A stretch of DNA of 64,000 bases from Litoreibacter arenae DSM 19593 (GTDB taxonomy: Bacteria > Pseudomonadota > Alphaproteobacteria > Rhodobacterales > Rhodobacteraceae): positions 837,085 through 901,084 of the forward strand of contig NZ_KE557314.1 in NCBI RefSeq assembly GCF_000442275.2, given 5' to 3'. The notes under the pieces are model-generated. The model was not told where the DNA came from, made no database searches, and was given only the letters and a program-made list of their open reading frames with translations. The position numbers and the translations under genes are program-made. Each line of letters begins with the position of its first letter. Position 1 is the stretch's first letter. Below are positions 30,095 through 38,771 of the stretch, piece by piece.

Positions 30095-31015
30095 ATGAAC
30101 TGGATTTCCAACTACGTCCGGCCGACGATCAATTCTCTTTTCTCGCGCCGCGAGGTGCCGGAGAATCTTTGGACCAAATGCGACGAGTGCGGCACCATGC
30201 TGTTCCACCGTGAGCTCTCCGACAACCAGAACGTGTGCACCAACTGCGACCACCACATGCCGATCACAGCGCGGGAGCGGTTCTCGGCCCTGTTCGATGG
30301 CGGGGTTTTCACGGAGGTGGCGGTCCCCGCACCGGTTTCTGATCCGCTGCACTTCAAGGATCAGAAGCGGTATCCCGACCGCATGAAGGCCGCCATCAAG
30401 AAAACTGGCGAGAAAGAAGCCATGCTCGTTGCCGAGGGGGAGATCATGCGCACCCCCATTGTCGCTGCCGCGCAGGACTTTTCCTTCATGGGTGGCTCGA
30501 TGAGCATGTATGTCGGCAACGCCATCATCGCCGCCGCCGAGCGTGCGGTGGAAATGGGCCGTCCGCTTGTGCTGTTTTCCGCCGCCGGTGGTGCGCGCAT
30601 GCAGGAAGGCATCCTTGGCCTGATGCAAATGCCGCGGACAACCATCGCGGTTGAAATGCTGAAAGAGGCGGGCCTGCCCTACATCGTCGTTCTGACCCAT
30701 CCCACCACGGGCGGCGTCACGGCCTCCTATGCGATGCTTGGCGACGTGCAGATTGCGGAGCCAAACGCCTTGATCGGCTTTGCCGGTGCGCGAGTGATTG
30801 AGCAGACCATCCGTGAAAAGCTGCCCGAAGGATTCCAGCGCGCAGAATACCTGTTGGACCATGGTATGCTGGACCGTGTGACGCACCGTAAGAACCTGAA
30901 AGATGAGTTGGTAACGATCATTCGCATGCTAATGGGAATGCCACCTGCGGTTAAAGGCGACCTGCCCGCGCCGGAACCCGAAGCAGAGCCTAAACCCGCG
31001 GAAACCGCCAAGTGA
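30095..31015 (+). CDS. accD: Acetyl-CoA carboxylase carboxyltransferase subunit beta
   Basis: Beta half of the carboxyltransferase that moves CO2 from biotin to acetyl-CoA, the first step of fatty acid synthesis; works as A2B2 with AccA, which is not in this window. 306 residues. N-terminal zinc finger with C29, C32, C48 and C51 (KCDECG, VCTNCD), then the crotonase-like core: FSFMGGSMSMYVG, SAAGGARMQEG, HPTTGGVTASYAMLGD, GFAGARVIEQTI. A Pro/Glu-rich tail follows residue 285. folC overlaps its stop by 4 bases, the classical accD-folC arrangement. Confidence 0.97.
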   Translation: MNWISNYVRPTINSLFSRREVPENLWTKCDECGTMLFHRELSDNQNVCTNCDHHMPITARERFSALFDGGVFTEVAVPAPVSDPLHFKDQKRYPDRMKAAIKKTGEKEAMLVAEGEIMRTPIVAAAQDFSFMGGSMSMYVGNAIIAAAERAVEMGRPLVLFSAAGGARMQEGILGLMQMPRTTIAVEMLKEAGLPYIVVLTHPTTGGVTASYAMLGDVQIAEPNALIGFAGARVIEQTIREKLPEGFQRAEYLLDHGMLDRVTHRKNLKDELVTIIRMLMGMPPAVKGDLPAPEPEAEPKPAETAK

Positions 31016-32283
31016 CCAAAACCAGCGACGCCATCCTTGACCGGATGATGGCGCTTCACCCAAAAGTAATCGACCTGACGTTGGACCGCGTGTGGCGATT
31101 GCTTGAGGTGTTGGAGCACCCCGAGCGAAAACTGCCCCCCGTGGTGCATATCGCGGGAACCAATGGCAAAGGGTCCACCCAAGCGATGATCCGTGCGGGT
31201 CTGGAAGGCGCGGGCAGGTCGGTCCACGCCTACACCTCCCCCCATCTGGCGCGGTTCCACGAGCGTATTCGGCTGGCAGGCGATCTGATCACCGAAGACT
31301 ATCTGACCGAGGTGCTGGATGAGTGCTACACCGCCAACGGCCCCGATCCGATTACATATTTCGAAATAACGACAGTCGCCGCATTGCTCGCTTTCAGCCG
31401 TGTTAGAGCCGATTTTACGCTTCTGGAGGTTGGCCTTGGTGGTCGCCTTGACGCCACAAACGTGATCGACAAGCCCGAAGTGACGGCGATTACGCCCATC
31501 TCGATCGACCATGAAAGCTATCTCGGGAACACTCTCGCCAAAATCGCGTTCGAGAAAGCCGGTATCATCAAGCGCGGTGTTCCTTGCGTGGTGGGTCCGC
31601 AAACCGAAGAGGCGATGGAAGTGATCGAGGCCCAAGCCGCGAAGCTAGGCGCGCCGTTGCTTGCCCATGGTCAGCACTGGCATGTCTGGGAGGAGCGGGG
31701 CCGCCTGATTTTCCAAGACGAACGCGGCCTTCTGGATTTGCCCCTACCCGCGCTGTTAGGTGCGCACCAAATCCAGAACGCGGGTGCGGCGCTTGCCGTG
31801 CTGCGCCACTTGGGTTGTAGTGAGGCCGCGTGCGAGGCCGCAATGACGAACGCGGTTTGGCCCGCGCGGATGCAGCGGCTGAAGACCGGCCCGTTGGTCG
31901 ATGCCGCCAGTGACGCCGAGTTATGGCTGGATGGCGGTCACAACCCTGCTGCTGGCGAGGCACTTGCCACCTTGTTGAAAAGCTTGCCGCCCAAACCGAC
32001 CCACCTGATCTGCGGCATGCTGAATACGAAGGACGTGCGCGGCTATATGCGGCCTTTGGCGGCGGTTGCCAGAACGCTGCACGCAGTTTCAATTCCGGGC
32101 GAGCAGGCGACGCTTTCGGCGGAAGATGCAGCGAAGGCTGCGCAGGACGCGGGGCTTGAGGCGCATCAGGCAAAGACGGTTCTGGACGCGATCAAAGCTA
32201 TCACCGCGCAAGAGGCAAACGCGCGCATCTTGATATGTGGCTCGCTCTATCTTGCAGGCGGTGTGCTGCGGGAAAATGGTTAG
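31012..32283 (+). CDS. folC: Bifunctional dihydrofolate synthase/folylpolyglutamate synthase
   Basis: Mur-ligase-family enzyme that adds glutamate to dihydropteroate and to reduced folates. 423 residues, GTG start at 31012 overlapping the accD stop (GTGA). Seen: P-loop AGTNGKGST at 48-56, SPHLARFHERIRL, EVGLGGRLDATN, ITPISIDHESYLGNTL with the lysine-bearing segment after it, and the C-terminal domain with WLDGGHNPAAGEAL. Ends 7 bases before the convergent zapE stop. Confidence 0.95.
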   Translation: MTKTSDAILDRMMALHPKVIDLTLDRVWRLLEVLEHPERKLPPVVHIAGTNGKGSTQAMIRAGLEGAGRSVHAYTSPHLARFHERIRLAGDLITEDYLTEVLDECYTANGPDPITYFEITTVAALLAFSRVRADFTLLEVGLGGRLDATNVIDKPEVTAITPISIDHESYLGNTLAKIAFEKAGIIKRGVPCVVGPQTEEAMEVIEAQAAKLGAPLLAHGQHWHVWEERGRLIFQDERGLLDLPLPALLGAHQIQNAGAALAVLRHLGCSEAACEAAMTNAVWPARMQRLKTGPLVDAASDAELWLDGGHNPAAGEALATLLKSLPPKPTHLICGMLNTKDVRGYMRPLAAVARTLHAVSIPGEQATLSAEDAAKAAQDAGLEAHQAKTVLDAIKAITAQEANARILICGSLYLAGGVLRENG

Positions 32284-32290
32284 TTAGAGC

Positions 32291-33361
32291 CTATTCGGAC
32301 GCCCAATCCGCGCTTTGCATTTCTCTCAGCCGTGAAGCTGTGCGCTCGAATTCGAACACGCCTTCACCTTCCAGATACAACCGCTCTGGAATGTCTGCGG
32401 CCGAGCAGATGAGCCGCACCTTACCCTCATAGAGCGCGTCAATCAGCGTCACGAAGCGTTTTGCTTCGTTGAAATTGTCACGCGACAGTCGGGGAATGCT
32501 CTCCAAGACCAGCACCTTCACGGCTTCAGCGACGGCAAGATAGTCCGCTGCTCCCAAAGGTTGTCCGCAAAGGTCATAGAATGTGGCGCGCGCAATGCCG
32601 TTGCGAAACGCGGGCAGCGTCACATCGCGCCCTTTCACACGCAGCACCAATGGCTCCGCTTCGCCGCCGGTCAGACTGTCCCAAATTTCGGAAATTTTCG
32701 CTTTGGCAGTGGCGTCGGCAGGCGCGAAATAGACCTGCTCCCCTTCAAGCCGATCTTGGCGGTAATCTGTCTCTGACGTTAGCTCATGCACGATCAGCCG
32801 GTCTTTCAGCAACTCGATAAAAGGTACAAACAGGTTCCGGTTTAGCCCATTCTTATACAGATCATCCGGTACGCGGTTCGAGGTCGTGACGATCACGACG
32901 CCGCTTGCGAACAGCTTCTCGAACAGCCGCCCGACGATCATGGCGTCGGTGATGTCGCTAATCTGCATCTCGTCAAAGCAAAGCAAGCGGACTTCACTCG
33001 CGATGTCCTCCGCAACCGGTTTGATCGCGTCATCTACGCCGGTTTTGCGGACTTCGTGCATGGCGGCGTGGACCTCCTGCATGAAGGCGTGGAAATGGAC
33101 GCGCCGCTTGCGCGGCTCTGGCACCGCTTCAAAAAACAGGTCCATCAGCATGGATTTGCCACGCCCGACGCCGCCCCAAAGGTATAGACCTTTTACGGGA
33201 ACCTCATCGCCACCAAAGAAACCAAACAGCTTCTTTTTTCCTTTGCTCTCAGCCAGTTGTTCCGCCACGCGGTCGAACAGAGGCAACGCCTCTTCTTGTG
33301 CGGGGTCGGGGTTGATGTCCCCTGCCTTGACTTTGGCTTGATAGATTTCTGTCAGCAGCAT
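32291..33361 (-). CDS. zapE: Cell division protein ZapE (AFG1-like ATPase)
   Basis: 356-residue AAA-type ATPase. ATG 33361 begins MLLTEIYQAKV; the frame stays open to 33943, but the added residues lie opposite the MFS gene and look non-coding. Walker A GGVGRGKS at 63-70, Walker B LLCFDEMQISD, and the family pieces FHAFMQEVH, ADYLAVAEAVKVLVLESIP and FVTLIDALYEGKVRLICSA are all present. In E. coli ZapE binds FtsZ late in division; the mitochondrial relative AFG1/LACE1 supports respiratory-complex turnover. Stands alone, convergent with folC and divergent from the MFS gene. Confidence 0.93.
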   Translation of the reverse strand: MLLTEIYQAKVKAGDINPDPAQEEALPLFDRVAEQLAESKGKKKLFGFFGGDEVPVKGLYLWGGVGRGKSMLMDLFFEAVPEPRKRRVHFHAFMQEVHAAMHEVRKTGVDDAIKPVAEDIASEVRLLCFDEMQISDITDAMIVGRLFEKLFASGVVIVTTSNRVPDDLYKNGLNRNLFVPFIELLKDRLIVHELTSETDYRQDRLEGEQVYFAPADATAKAKISEIWDSLTGGEAEPLVLRVKGRDVTLPAFRNGIARATFYDLCGQPLGAADYLAVAEAVKVLVLESIPRLSRDNFNEAKRFVTLIDALYEGKVRLICSAADIPERLYLEGEGVFEFERTASRLREMQSADWASE

Positions 33362-33445
33362 TTCGGTCTTTTCATCACATTTTCTTACCTGATGTCGCAA
33401 TATTCCTGAATTGACGCAAACCGGAAATTCGCGGACGGTCGCGCG

Positions 33446-34684
33446 ATGGAAGATACACGCACGCCTCTTTTCACGCCGGTTCTCATAGTCGGCTGCATCA
33501 TCATGATGCTGGGTTTCGCCATTCGCGCCAGCTTTGGCGTGTTCCAGATCCCTATCGCGGAGGAGTTCGGCTGGCCAAGGGCCGAGTTCAGTCTGGCTAT
33601 CGCCATACAAAACCTTGCATGGGGTATCGGCCAACCGATCTTCGGCGCGATTGCCGAGAAGCTGGGCGACCGCAAAGCGATCACTCTCGGTGCGATACTC
33701 TATGCGGCGGGTCTGGTGCTGTCGTCTTTCGCCATCACACCAGGCGCGCATCAATTCTATGAGATTTTGGTCGGCTTTGGCATCGCAGGCACCGGCTTTG
33801 GCGTGATCCTGGCTATGGTAGGCCGCGCGACATCTGACGAAAACCGCTCCATGGCGCTGGGGATCGCGACGGCGGCAGGCTCTGCGGGGCAGGTGTTCGG
33901 CGCTCCTGCGGCGGAGCTGTTGCTGGGCTTTTTCCCTTGGCAAACGGTTTTTCTGATCTTCGCGGCGGTGATGCTGCTATCGCTGTTCGCGTTGCCGTTC
34001 ATGCGCGCACCGGCAGCGACGCGGTTGGAGTTGGAAGAAAGCCTTGGCGGCGCACTCAAGCGCGCGTTCAAAGACCCGTCCTACACGTTGATCTTTCTGG
34101 GCTTCTTTTCCTGCGGCTATCAGCTGGCCTTTATCACCGCTCATTTTCCCGCTTTCATCACCGAAGTCTGTGGCCCGATTGCCGCTGGTGGAGTGCTGGC
34201 TGGCATGGGGATCACCACCACCTCTGCGCTTGGGGCGTTTTCCATTGCGCTGATCGGTTTGGCGAATATCGGCGGGACTGTTATGGCGGGATATCTGGGC
34301 AAGCGGCATTCCAAGAAATACTTGCTTGCAGGGATCTACACGGGCCGCACGCTAGTCGCGGCTTGGTTCATCCTGACGCCGATGACACCCGCCACGGTCA
34401 TTATTTTCAGTCTCGCCATGGGGAGCTTGTGGCTGGCTACGGTGCCGCTGACATCCGGCCTTGTGGCGCATATTTACGGGCTTCGCTACATGGGCACGCT
34501 TTACGGGATCGTGTTCTTTTCCCACCAGTTAGGGTCTTTTCTGGGCGTTTGGCTGGGCGGCAAACTCTATGACATCACCGGCGATTACACGCTGGTGTGG
34601 TGGGTTGGTGTGGGCGTCGGCGCATTCAGCGCCATCGTCCACCTTCCTGTTCGTGAAAAGCCGTGGTCGCCTCAGCCTGCGTAA
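33446..34684 (+). CDS. Major facilitator superfamily transporter
   Basis: 412 residues with about 12 membrane segments in two six-helix halves separated by a loop near 190-215. Features: ASFGVFQIPIAEEFGWPRAEFSLAIAIQNL after helix 1 and GAIAEKLGDRKAITLGA, the MFS motif between helices 2 and 3. This matches the oxalate/formate antiporter-like and monocarboxylate-like branch, so a small organic acid is a fair guess but not shown. Its 3' end overlaps the convergent PhyH gene by 13 bases. Confidence 0.9.
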   Translation: MEDTRTPLFTPVLIVGCIIMMLGFAIRASFGVFQIPIAEEFGWPRAEFSLAIAIQNLAWGIGQPIFGAIAEKLGDRKAITLGAILYAAGLVLSSFAITPGAHQFYEILVGFGIAGTGFGVILAMVGRATSDENRSMALGIATAAGSAGQVFGAPAAELLLGFFPWQTVFLIFAAVMLLSLFALPFMRAPAATRLELEESLGGALKRAFKDPSYTLIFLGFFSCGYQLAFITAHFPAFITEVCGPIAAGGVLAGMGITTTSALGAFSIALIGLANIGGTVMAGYLGKRHSKKYLLAGIYTGRTLVAAWFILTPMTPATVIIFSLAMGSLWLATVPLTSGLVAHIYGLRYMGTLYGIVFFSHQLGSFLGVWLGGKLYDITGDYTLVWWVGVGVGAFSAIVHLPVREKPWSPQPA

Positions 34685-35445
34685 ACGACGGGGAACCAGT
34701 CTTCGCGTAGCTTGTCACCGGCTTTCATTCCGTGGCCGGGAAACGGCGGAGAGGTGCGGCCGGGCCGCTCGACATAGCGGGCGTCGTCACCGACAAAGCG
34801 CAGCGACAACGCCCGCCGTCTTGTGTTGGTCTGGTTTCCGCGTGCGCCGTGGGCCGTGCGATAGTCGAACAGCACCGCGTCGCCCGGCTCCATCGGCCAT
34901 TCCAGAACCTCGTCGTCGGTGGGGTTCGGCACGTCGATCCATTCATCGTCGGAGGCATAAAAATCGCTGTCATCGGCCCAAGACACGGGTCTCACCATGC
35001 GATCCCATTTGTGCGATCCGGCGATGAAGCGCAGGCTGGCCTCGCGCACCGGATCAAGGGGAATCCACAGGCTGACCGTTTGCTTGCCTTCAACAAAGTA
35101 ATACGGGGAATCCTGATGCCATGGCGTTGGCTTCGGCGTTCCGGGCTCTTTGACAAGCACGTGGTCGTGGAAGATTTGCGCCGTGTCAGACCCCATCGCA
35201 CGCGCCGCAAGCTCGGCGGCTGGGCTGTCGCGGATAATGCGCTCGAATTCGGGGATGCGTTGCCAGTTGCAATAATCGTCGAAAAAGCGCCCCTCGGTCA
35301 CGGCGTTTTCGGAGGCGTACTCGCCCGGTTCGCGGATGTTGCGCTCTATGCCTTCGGCCATCACATCGACCCAGTCTGTGAACACGCCACGCACAACGAC
35401 AGCGCCATCACGTTGGAAGTCGGCAATTTGCTGGTCGGTAATCAT
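34672..35445 (-). CDS. Phytanoyl-CoA dioxygenase (PhyH) family Fe(II)/2-oxoglutarate oxygenase
   Basis: 257 residues from ATG 35445, which overlaps the upstream stop (ATGA) and has GGAGAGACC ahead; an ATG at 35457 is an alternative. The iron-binding facial triad is clear: His110-Gln-Asp112 (PWHQDSPYY) and His199 (FDYRTAHGARGNQ), with RRALSLRFVGDD carrying the likely 2-oxoglutarate-binding Arg. PhyH enzymes hydroxylate or demethylate many small molecules; the substrate cannot be read from sequence. It ends a tightly packed minus-strand run with an ornithine-cyclodeaminase-like gene, a HAD phosphatase and fghA. Confidence 0.88.
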   Translation of the reverse strand: MITDQQIADFQRDGAVVVRGVFTDWVDVMAEGIERNIREPGEYASENAVTEGRFFDDYCNWQRIPEFERIIRDSPAAELAARAMGSDTAQIFHDHVLVKEPGTPKPTPWHQDSPYYFVEGKQTVSLWIPLDPVREASLRFIAGSHKWDRMVRPVSWADDSDFYASDDEWIDVPNPTDDEVLEWPMEPGDAVLFDYRTAHGARGNQTNTRRRALSLRFVGDDARYVERPGRTSPPFPGHGMKAGDKLREDWFPVVYAG

Positions 35446-36350
35446 CGGTCTCTCCATTGGTCCAGAATGTGGCGGCAGGTCATCAGGTCCAGATGCGCCC
35501 CACCGCCATTTTTGCAGATGGTAATGTCGTCGGGCGCGCGGGTGAATGCGTCGGGCGTGTAGAAATCAGCCAGCACGTGATCACGCGAAATAGCGCCGGA
35601 TGCGATAGGGTTCTTCAGCTCGCCAATGTGGTCCAGCGTCGTATCGAAGCTGTCTACAAACACCCGTGCGCGTTGCATCGCCGTGTCATCAACCTCGCGC
35701 ATATCGGGGCGGTAGGCGCCGATCAGGTCCAGATGCTGGCCCGATTGCAACCATTCGCCATTCAGGACCGGATCTGTTGCCATGGTCGCTGTGCAGATAA
35801 TCTGCGCTTCCCTGACGCCATCCTCCAATTCCGCCACACTAGACGCGGCGTGTGCCTCGGCGAACTGGGCCGCATAGTCTCTATTCCTACCCCAAACCAC
35901 GTATTTTGCGTCTGGGAAGGTGCTGCGGTAGGCGTCAATCATACTGCCTGCAACCGTGCCTGTTCCAACGATCAGGATCGTTTCCGGATCGGGGTTCGCC
36001 AGCATTCGCGCCGCATAGAGGCTGTCGCCAGCGGTTTTCCACTTGGTCACCAGATGGAAGTCGATCAACGCCTCCATCTCGCCGGTCTCGTCGGAGAACA
36101 GAGAGACCGAGCCGTTGATTGCGGGCTGGCCCTTGTCCTTGTTCACCGGGAAGATCGTTGCGGTTTTGACGGCCTGACCCAGCCCGTCGATCCACGCGGC
36201 ACGGGACAGCAGCGTGTCCTTGTTACGGTAAAGGAACGTGTCGCCGATTTCGGCCTTGGGCATGGTGTGGCCGCGGGCAAAGGCGTCCATCAACCCGTCC
36301 CATGTCAGGACGCTTTCGCCGTCTTTAAAGCCGATTATGTCGAAGGTCAT
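35442..36350 (-). CDS. Ornithine cyclodeaminase/mu-crystallin family protein
   Basis: 302 residues from ATG 36350, in ATGA overlap with the HAD gene; the frame is open to 36395. The NAD(P)-binding Rossmann motif is ILIVGTGTVAGSM (about 125-137); Lys62 in VKTATIFPVN is in the place of the conserved active-site lysine, and DLIGAYRPDMREVD matches the family. Members include ornithine cyclodeaminase, alanine dehydrogenase and ketimine reductases acting on cyclic imines. Which reaction applies is not decidable here. It is translated between the HAD and PhyH genes, suggesting a shared pathway. Confidence 0.87.
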   Translation of the reverse strand: MTFDIIGFKDGESVLTWDGLMDAFARGHTMPKAEIGDTFLYRNKDTLLSRAAWIDGLGQAVKTATIFPVNKDKGQPAINGSVSLFSDETGEMEALIDFHLVTKWKTAGDSLYAARMLANPDPETILIVGTGTVAGSMIDAYRSTFPDAKYVVWGRNRDYAAQFAEAHAASSVAELEDGVREAQIICTATMATDPVLNGEWLQSGQHLDLIGAYRPDMREVDDTAMQRARVFVDSFDTTLDHIGELKNPIASGAISRDHVLADFYTPDAFTRAPDDITICKNGGGAHLDLMTCRHILDQWRDR

Positions 36351-36967
36351 GCGGCAGCCTCTTCCTTGGTCAGCAACCCGTGCGCGATCAAACAATCCGC
36401 CCAGCCTTGTGGGCCGTCAAACAAATGCGCTTTCCAGCCGCGTGACAGGGCCATGTCGATATTATCTTTGCGGTCGTCCGCAAACAGCAGCGTGCCGGGT
36501 GCGTGGCCGCAGTCATCTTCTACCATTTGGTATATCTTGGGGTCCGGCTTGATGACCTCCATATGCCCCGAGATGTAGCGGCGGTCGAATTCGCCCAAAT
36601 AGGGGTAAACAGTCTCTGCATAGGCAAAACTGTCGATGCCGAAGTTGCTGAGCGCATAAACCGGCATGTCCTTGGCGCGCAGCGCCCGCAGGATCTTTAC
36701 CGAGTGGTCAATCGTAGGTGATGCCATTTCGATCCAGTGGTCATGCCACATCCGGATTTCGTCGCGCCAGTCGGGGTAGGCCTCAGCCGCGTCGTAGATC
36801 GTTTCCTTGAAGGGTGCGCCCATGTCGACCTTGTCGTTCATGCCGTGCAGGTCGACGGCGGCGAACATTGCCTTGCGGCGCTCCTCACCAATGGCGCTGT
36901 CGTAGAACCGCTCCGGCTGCCATTCGATCAAGACATTGCCGATGTCGAAGATCACCGCGTTGATCAT
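36347..36967 (-). CDS. HAD-superfamily hydrolase (YihX-like phosphatase)
   Basis: 206 residues with the class IA HAD layout: nucleophile motif VIFDIGNVLIEW with Asp8, a helical cap (about 15-90), motif II VYALSNFGIDSF, Lys of motif III near KPDPKIYQ, and motif IV LFADDRKDNIDMA. The DxGNV form of motif I, with Gly in place of the second Asp, is typical of the YihX/epoxide-hydrolase-like branch that acts on sugar phosphates or similar. Overlaps both neighbours by 4 bases. Confidence 0.88.
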   Translation of the reverse strand: MINAVIFDIGNVLIEWQPERFYDSAIGEERRKAMFAAVDLHGMNDKVDMGAPFKETIYDAAEAYPDWRDEIRMWHDHWIEMASPTIDHSVKILRALRAKDMPVYALSNFGIDSFAYAETVYPYLGEFDRRYISGHMEVIKPDPKIYQMVEDDCGHAPGTLLFADDRKDNIDMALSRGWKAHLFDGPQGWADCLIAHGLLTKEEAAA

Positions 36968-37794
36968 GCGTAGAGCGCCTCTGCGTGGAAGGAGATATGA
37001 TCTTCCATGAAGGTGGACACGAAGAAATAGGAATGGTCGTAGCCCGGCTGCATGCGGAAGATTATTTGCTGACGCTTCGCAGCGGCGGCTTGCGCCAGCG
37101 TTTCAGGCTTAAGCAAGTCAATGAACTGGTCCTTCGTTCCCGTGTCGATCAGGATCGGCCCGTCAAACCCGCGATCTGCCATCAGCAAGCTGGCATCATG
37201 TCCGACCCATTTCGCCTTATCAGAGCCTAGATACGCCTCAAACTGCTTGCGACCCCAATCCGAGCCGGTCGGATTACAGATCGGTGAAAACGCCGAGACG
37301 CTGGCAAACCGTCCTGCCTCACGCATCGCAATCGTCAGCGCCCCATGCCCACCCATGGAATGGCCGGTGATCGCCTGACGGGATGCGTCGAGCGGGAATT
37401 TCTCGAACACCAGATCGGTCAGATCCTTGGTGATGTAGTCATACATCTGAAAGTGCGGTGCCCACGGCTTCTGAGTGGCATTTACATAGAACCCTGCTCC
37501 CTGCCCCAAGTCAAAAGCCTCATCATCGGCAACGCCTTCACCACGCGGCGATGTGTCGGGAAAGATCAGCGCGATGCCTTGCTCTGCGGCCCAGCCTTGT
37601 GCGGCGGCCTTCACCATGGCGTTCTCGTGCGTGCAGGTCAGGCCTGACAGAAACCACAAGACGGGAACGGGGCCGTGCTGTGCCTCCTCCGGCAGGAACA
37701 GCCCGAATGTCATGTCGCAGTCACAACTGTCGGAGCGGTGGGAATATACGCCTTGGACCCCGCCAAAGCATGCGTTCTCGGAAATGGTCTCCAT
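36964..37794 (-). CDS. fghA: S-formylglutathione hydrolase
   Basis: Cytosolic esterase that splits S-formylglutathione to formate and glutathione, second step of GSH-dependent formaldehyde oxidation. 276 residues. The nucleophile is Ser146 in ITGHSMGGHGALT; the likely Asp lies in DTGTKDQF and His in GYDHSYFF. N-terminal FLSGLTCTHENAMVKA and DTSPRGEGV are diagnostic of the family. AAAGGAG precedes the ATG at 37794. It is the first gene of the overlapping set with HAD, OCD and PhyH; the partner dehydrogenase gene lies about 4 kb away at 41614-42726. Confidence 0.95.
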   Translation of the reverse strand: METISENACFGGVQGVYSHRSDSCDCDMTFGLFLPEEAQHGPVPVLWFLSGLTCTHENAMVKAAAQGWAAEQGIALIFPDTSPRGEGVADDEAFDLGQGAGFYVNATQKPWAPHFQMYDYITKDLTDLVFEKFPLDASRQAITGHSMGGHGALTIAMREAGRFASVSAFSPICNPTGSDWGRKQFEAYLGSDKAKWVGHDASLLMADRGFDGPILIDTGTKDQFIDLLKPETLAQAAAAKRQQIIFRMQPGYDHSYFFVSTFMEDHISFHAEALYA

Positions 37795-37805
37795 GGTTTC
37801 TCCTT

Positions 37806-38729
37806 TCAGCTGACCCAGCCGATTACCAGCGAAACGGTCAGAATGCTAACTGCGGTTGATATGAGGATACTGGCGGATACCCGCGCGGGGGCAACCCCAT
37901 AATGCTGGGCGATCATGTAGACATTGCCGGCCACTGGCAACGCGGCGGCGGCGACCATGACGGACGCCGCGTATGGCTCCACCGGAAACAGCCACAACGC
38001 GCAAATTGCGACGGCGGCGGGATGCAGGACCAGCTTGGAAAATGAGAGCCACGAGGCCACTTGCATCCGCTCTGCCGATTTTGTGGCAAGGGATGCGCCG
38101 ATGGCGAACAATGCGCCGGGGGTGGCCGCGCCGCCAAGAATGGACAGAAATTCGTTGAGCGGCACAGGAATTGGGGCCTCAGACGCGGACCACGCGAAGC
38201 CCAAGATGATCGACACGATCATCGGGTTCTTGATCAGCCCTGTTCCGACGGTTCTCAGCACGCCCAGCGACATGCGCCCGTCGCGTGATCCGGTGATCAG
38301 GATCACCACGAGACTGCCGAAAACGATCAGATCGACCGCAAGCACCAACATTACCGGCCCGATCGCGTTTTCGCCCATGAGGAGCACCAGCATCGGCACA
38401 CCCAGAAAGCCCACATTGCCTATGACACCGCATTGGGCCTCAATCGCGGCTTCCTCGATTGACTTGCGGCGCAGCAATGCGACCGTGGTGACGATGATGT
38501 AGACCACGGTCGTCGCGAACAGATAGGCGAGCACGTAGGTCCAATCCAGAGTTTCGGCCAAGGACAGGTTGGCAGAGAACTGAAACAGCATGGCCGACAG
38601 GGCAAAGTAGAAGACGAACTTCGTCAGATAGCCTGTCGCCTCGGGCGTGAAGAACTTCACCCGCCCGGCCCAGTAGCCCACGCCGATGACGGCGAAAAAG
38701 GGCAGGGTTTTCAGAAATATCTCCAGCAT
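37806..38729 (-). CDS. AEC-family (auxin efflux carrier-like) membrane transporter
   Basis: 307 residues from ATG 38729 (GGGGGTTGCG upstream), with about ten hydrophobic segments in two five-helix halves joined by a loop around residues 150-165. Typical pieces: FFAVIGVGYWAGRVKFF, QCGVIGNVGFLGVPMLVLLMG and AALPVAGNVYMIAQHYG in the C-terminal half, with conserved Asn/Pro in broken helices. Bacterial members export or import small organic acids such as malate or malonate. It ends 11 bases before fghA and starts 42 bases after mbfA, inside a possible six-gene transcript. A 9-bp hairpin covers its ribosome binding site. Confidence 0.88.
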   Translation of the reverse strand: MLEIFLKTLPFFAVIGVGYWAGRVKFFTPEATGYLTKFVFYFALSAMLFQFSANLSLAETLDWTYVLAYLFATTVVYIIVTTVALLRRKSIEEAAIEAQCGVIGNVGFLGVPMLVLLMGENAIGPVMLVLAVDLIVFGSLVVILITGSRDGRMSLGVLRTVGTGLIKNPMIVSIILGFAWSASEAPIPVPLNEFLSILGGAATPGALFAIGASLATKSAERMQVASWLSFSKLVLHPAAVAICALWLFPVEPYAASVMVAAAALPVAGNVYMIAQHYGVAPARVSASILISTAVSILTVSLVIGWVS

Positions 38730-38763
38730 CGCAACCCCCGATAGCACGGCTTTAGGGGTTGCG
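38730..38763 (-). promoter_or_regulatory. Hairpin covering the ribosome binding site of the AEC transporter gene
   Basis: CGCAACCCC (38730-38738) and GGGGTTGCG (38755-38763) are perfect 9-bp inverted repeats separated by 16 bases, filling most of the 42-base gap between mbfA and the AEC gene. In the minus-strand mRNA the 3' arm holds the GGGG of the ribosome binding site and ends directly before the ATG. No T tract follows, so control of translation or partial processing is more likely than termination. Confidence 0.4.
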
Positions 38764-38771
38764 ACAGTGGC

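Noticed and set aside
33362-33943. Upstream extension of zapE by 194 codons
   Set aside because: It would run opposite the MFS gene and its residues do not resemble any ZapE N-terminus; ATG 33361 gives the family start.
35457-36578. Open frame of 373 codons on the plus strand opposite the OCD-like and HAD genes
   Set aside because: The minus-strand genes have conserved motifs and 4-base overlaps; the plus-strand frame has none.
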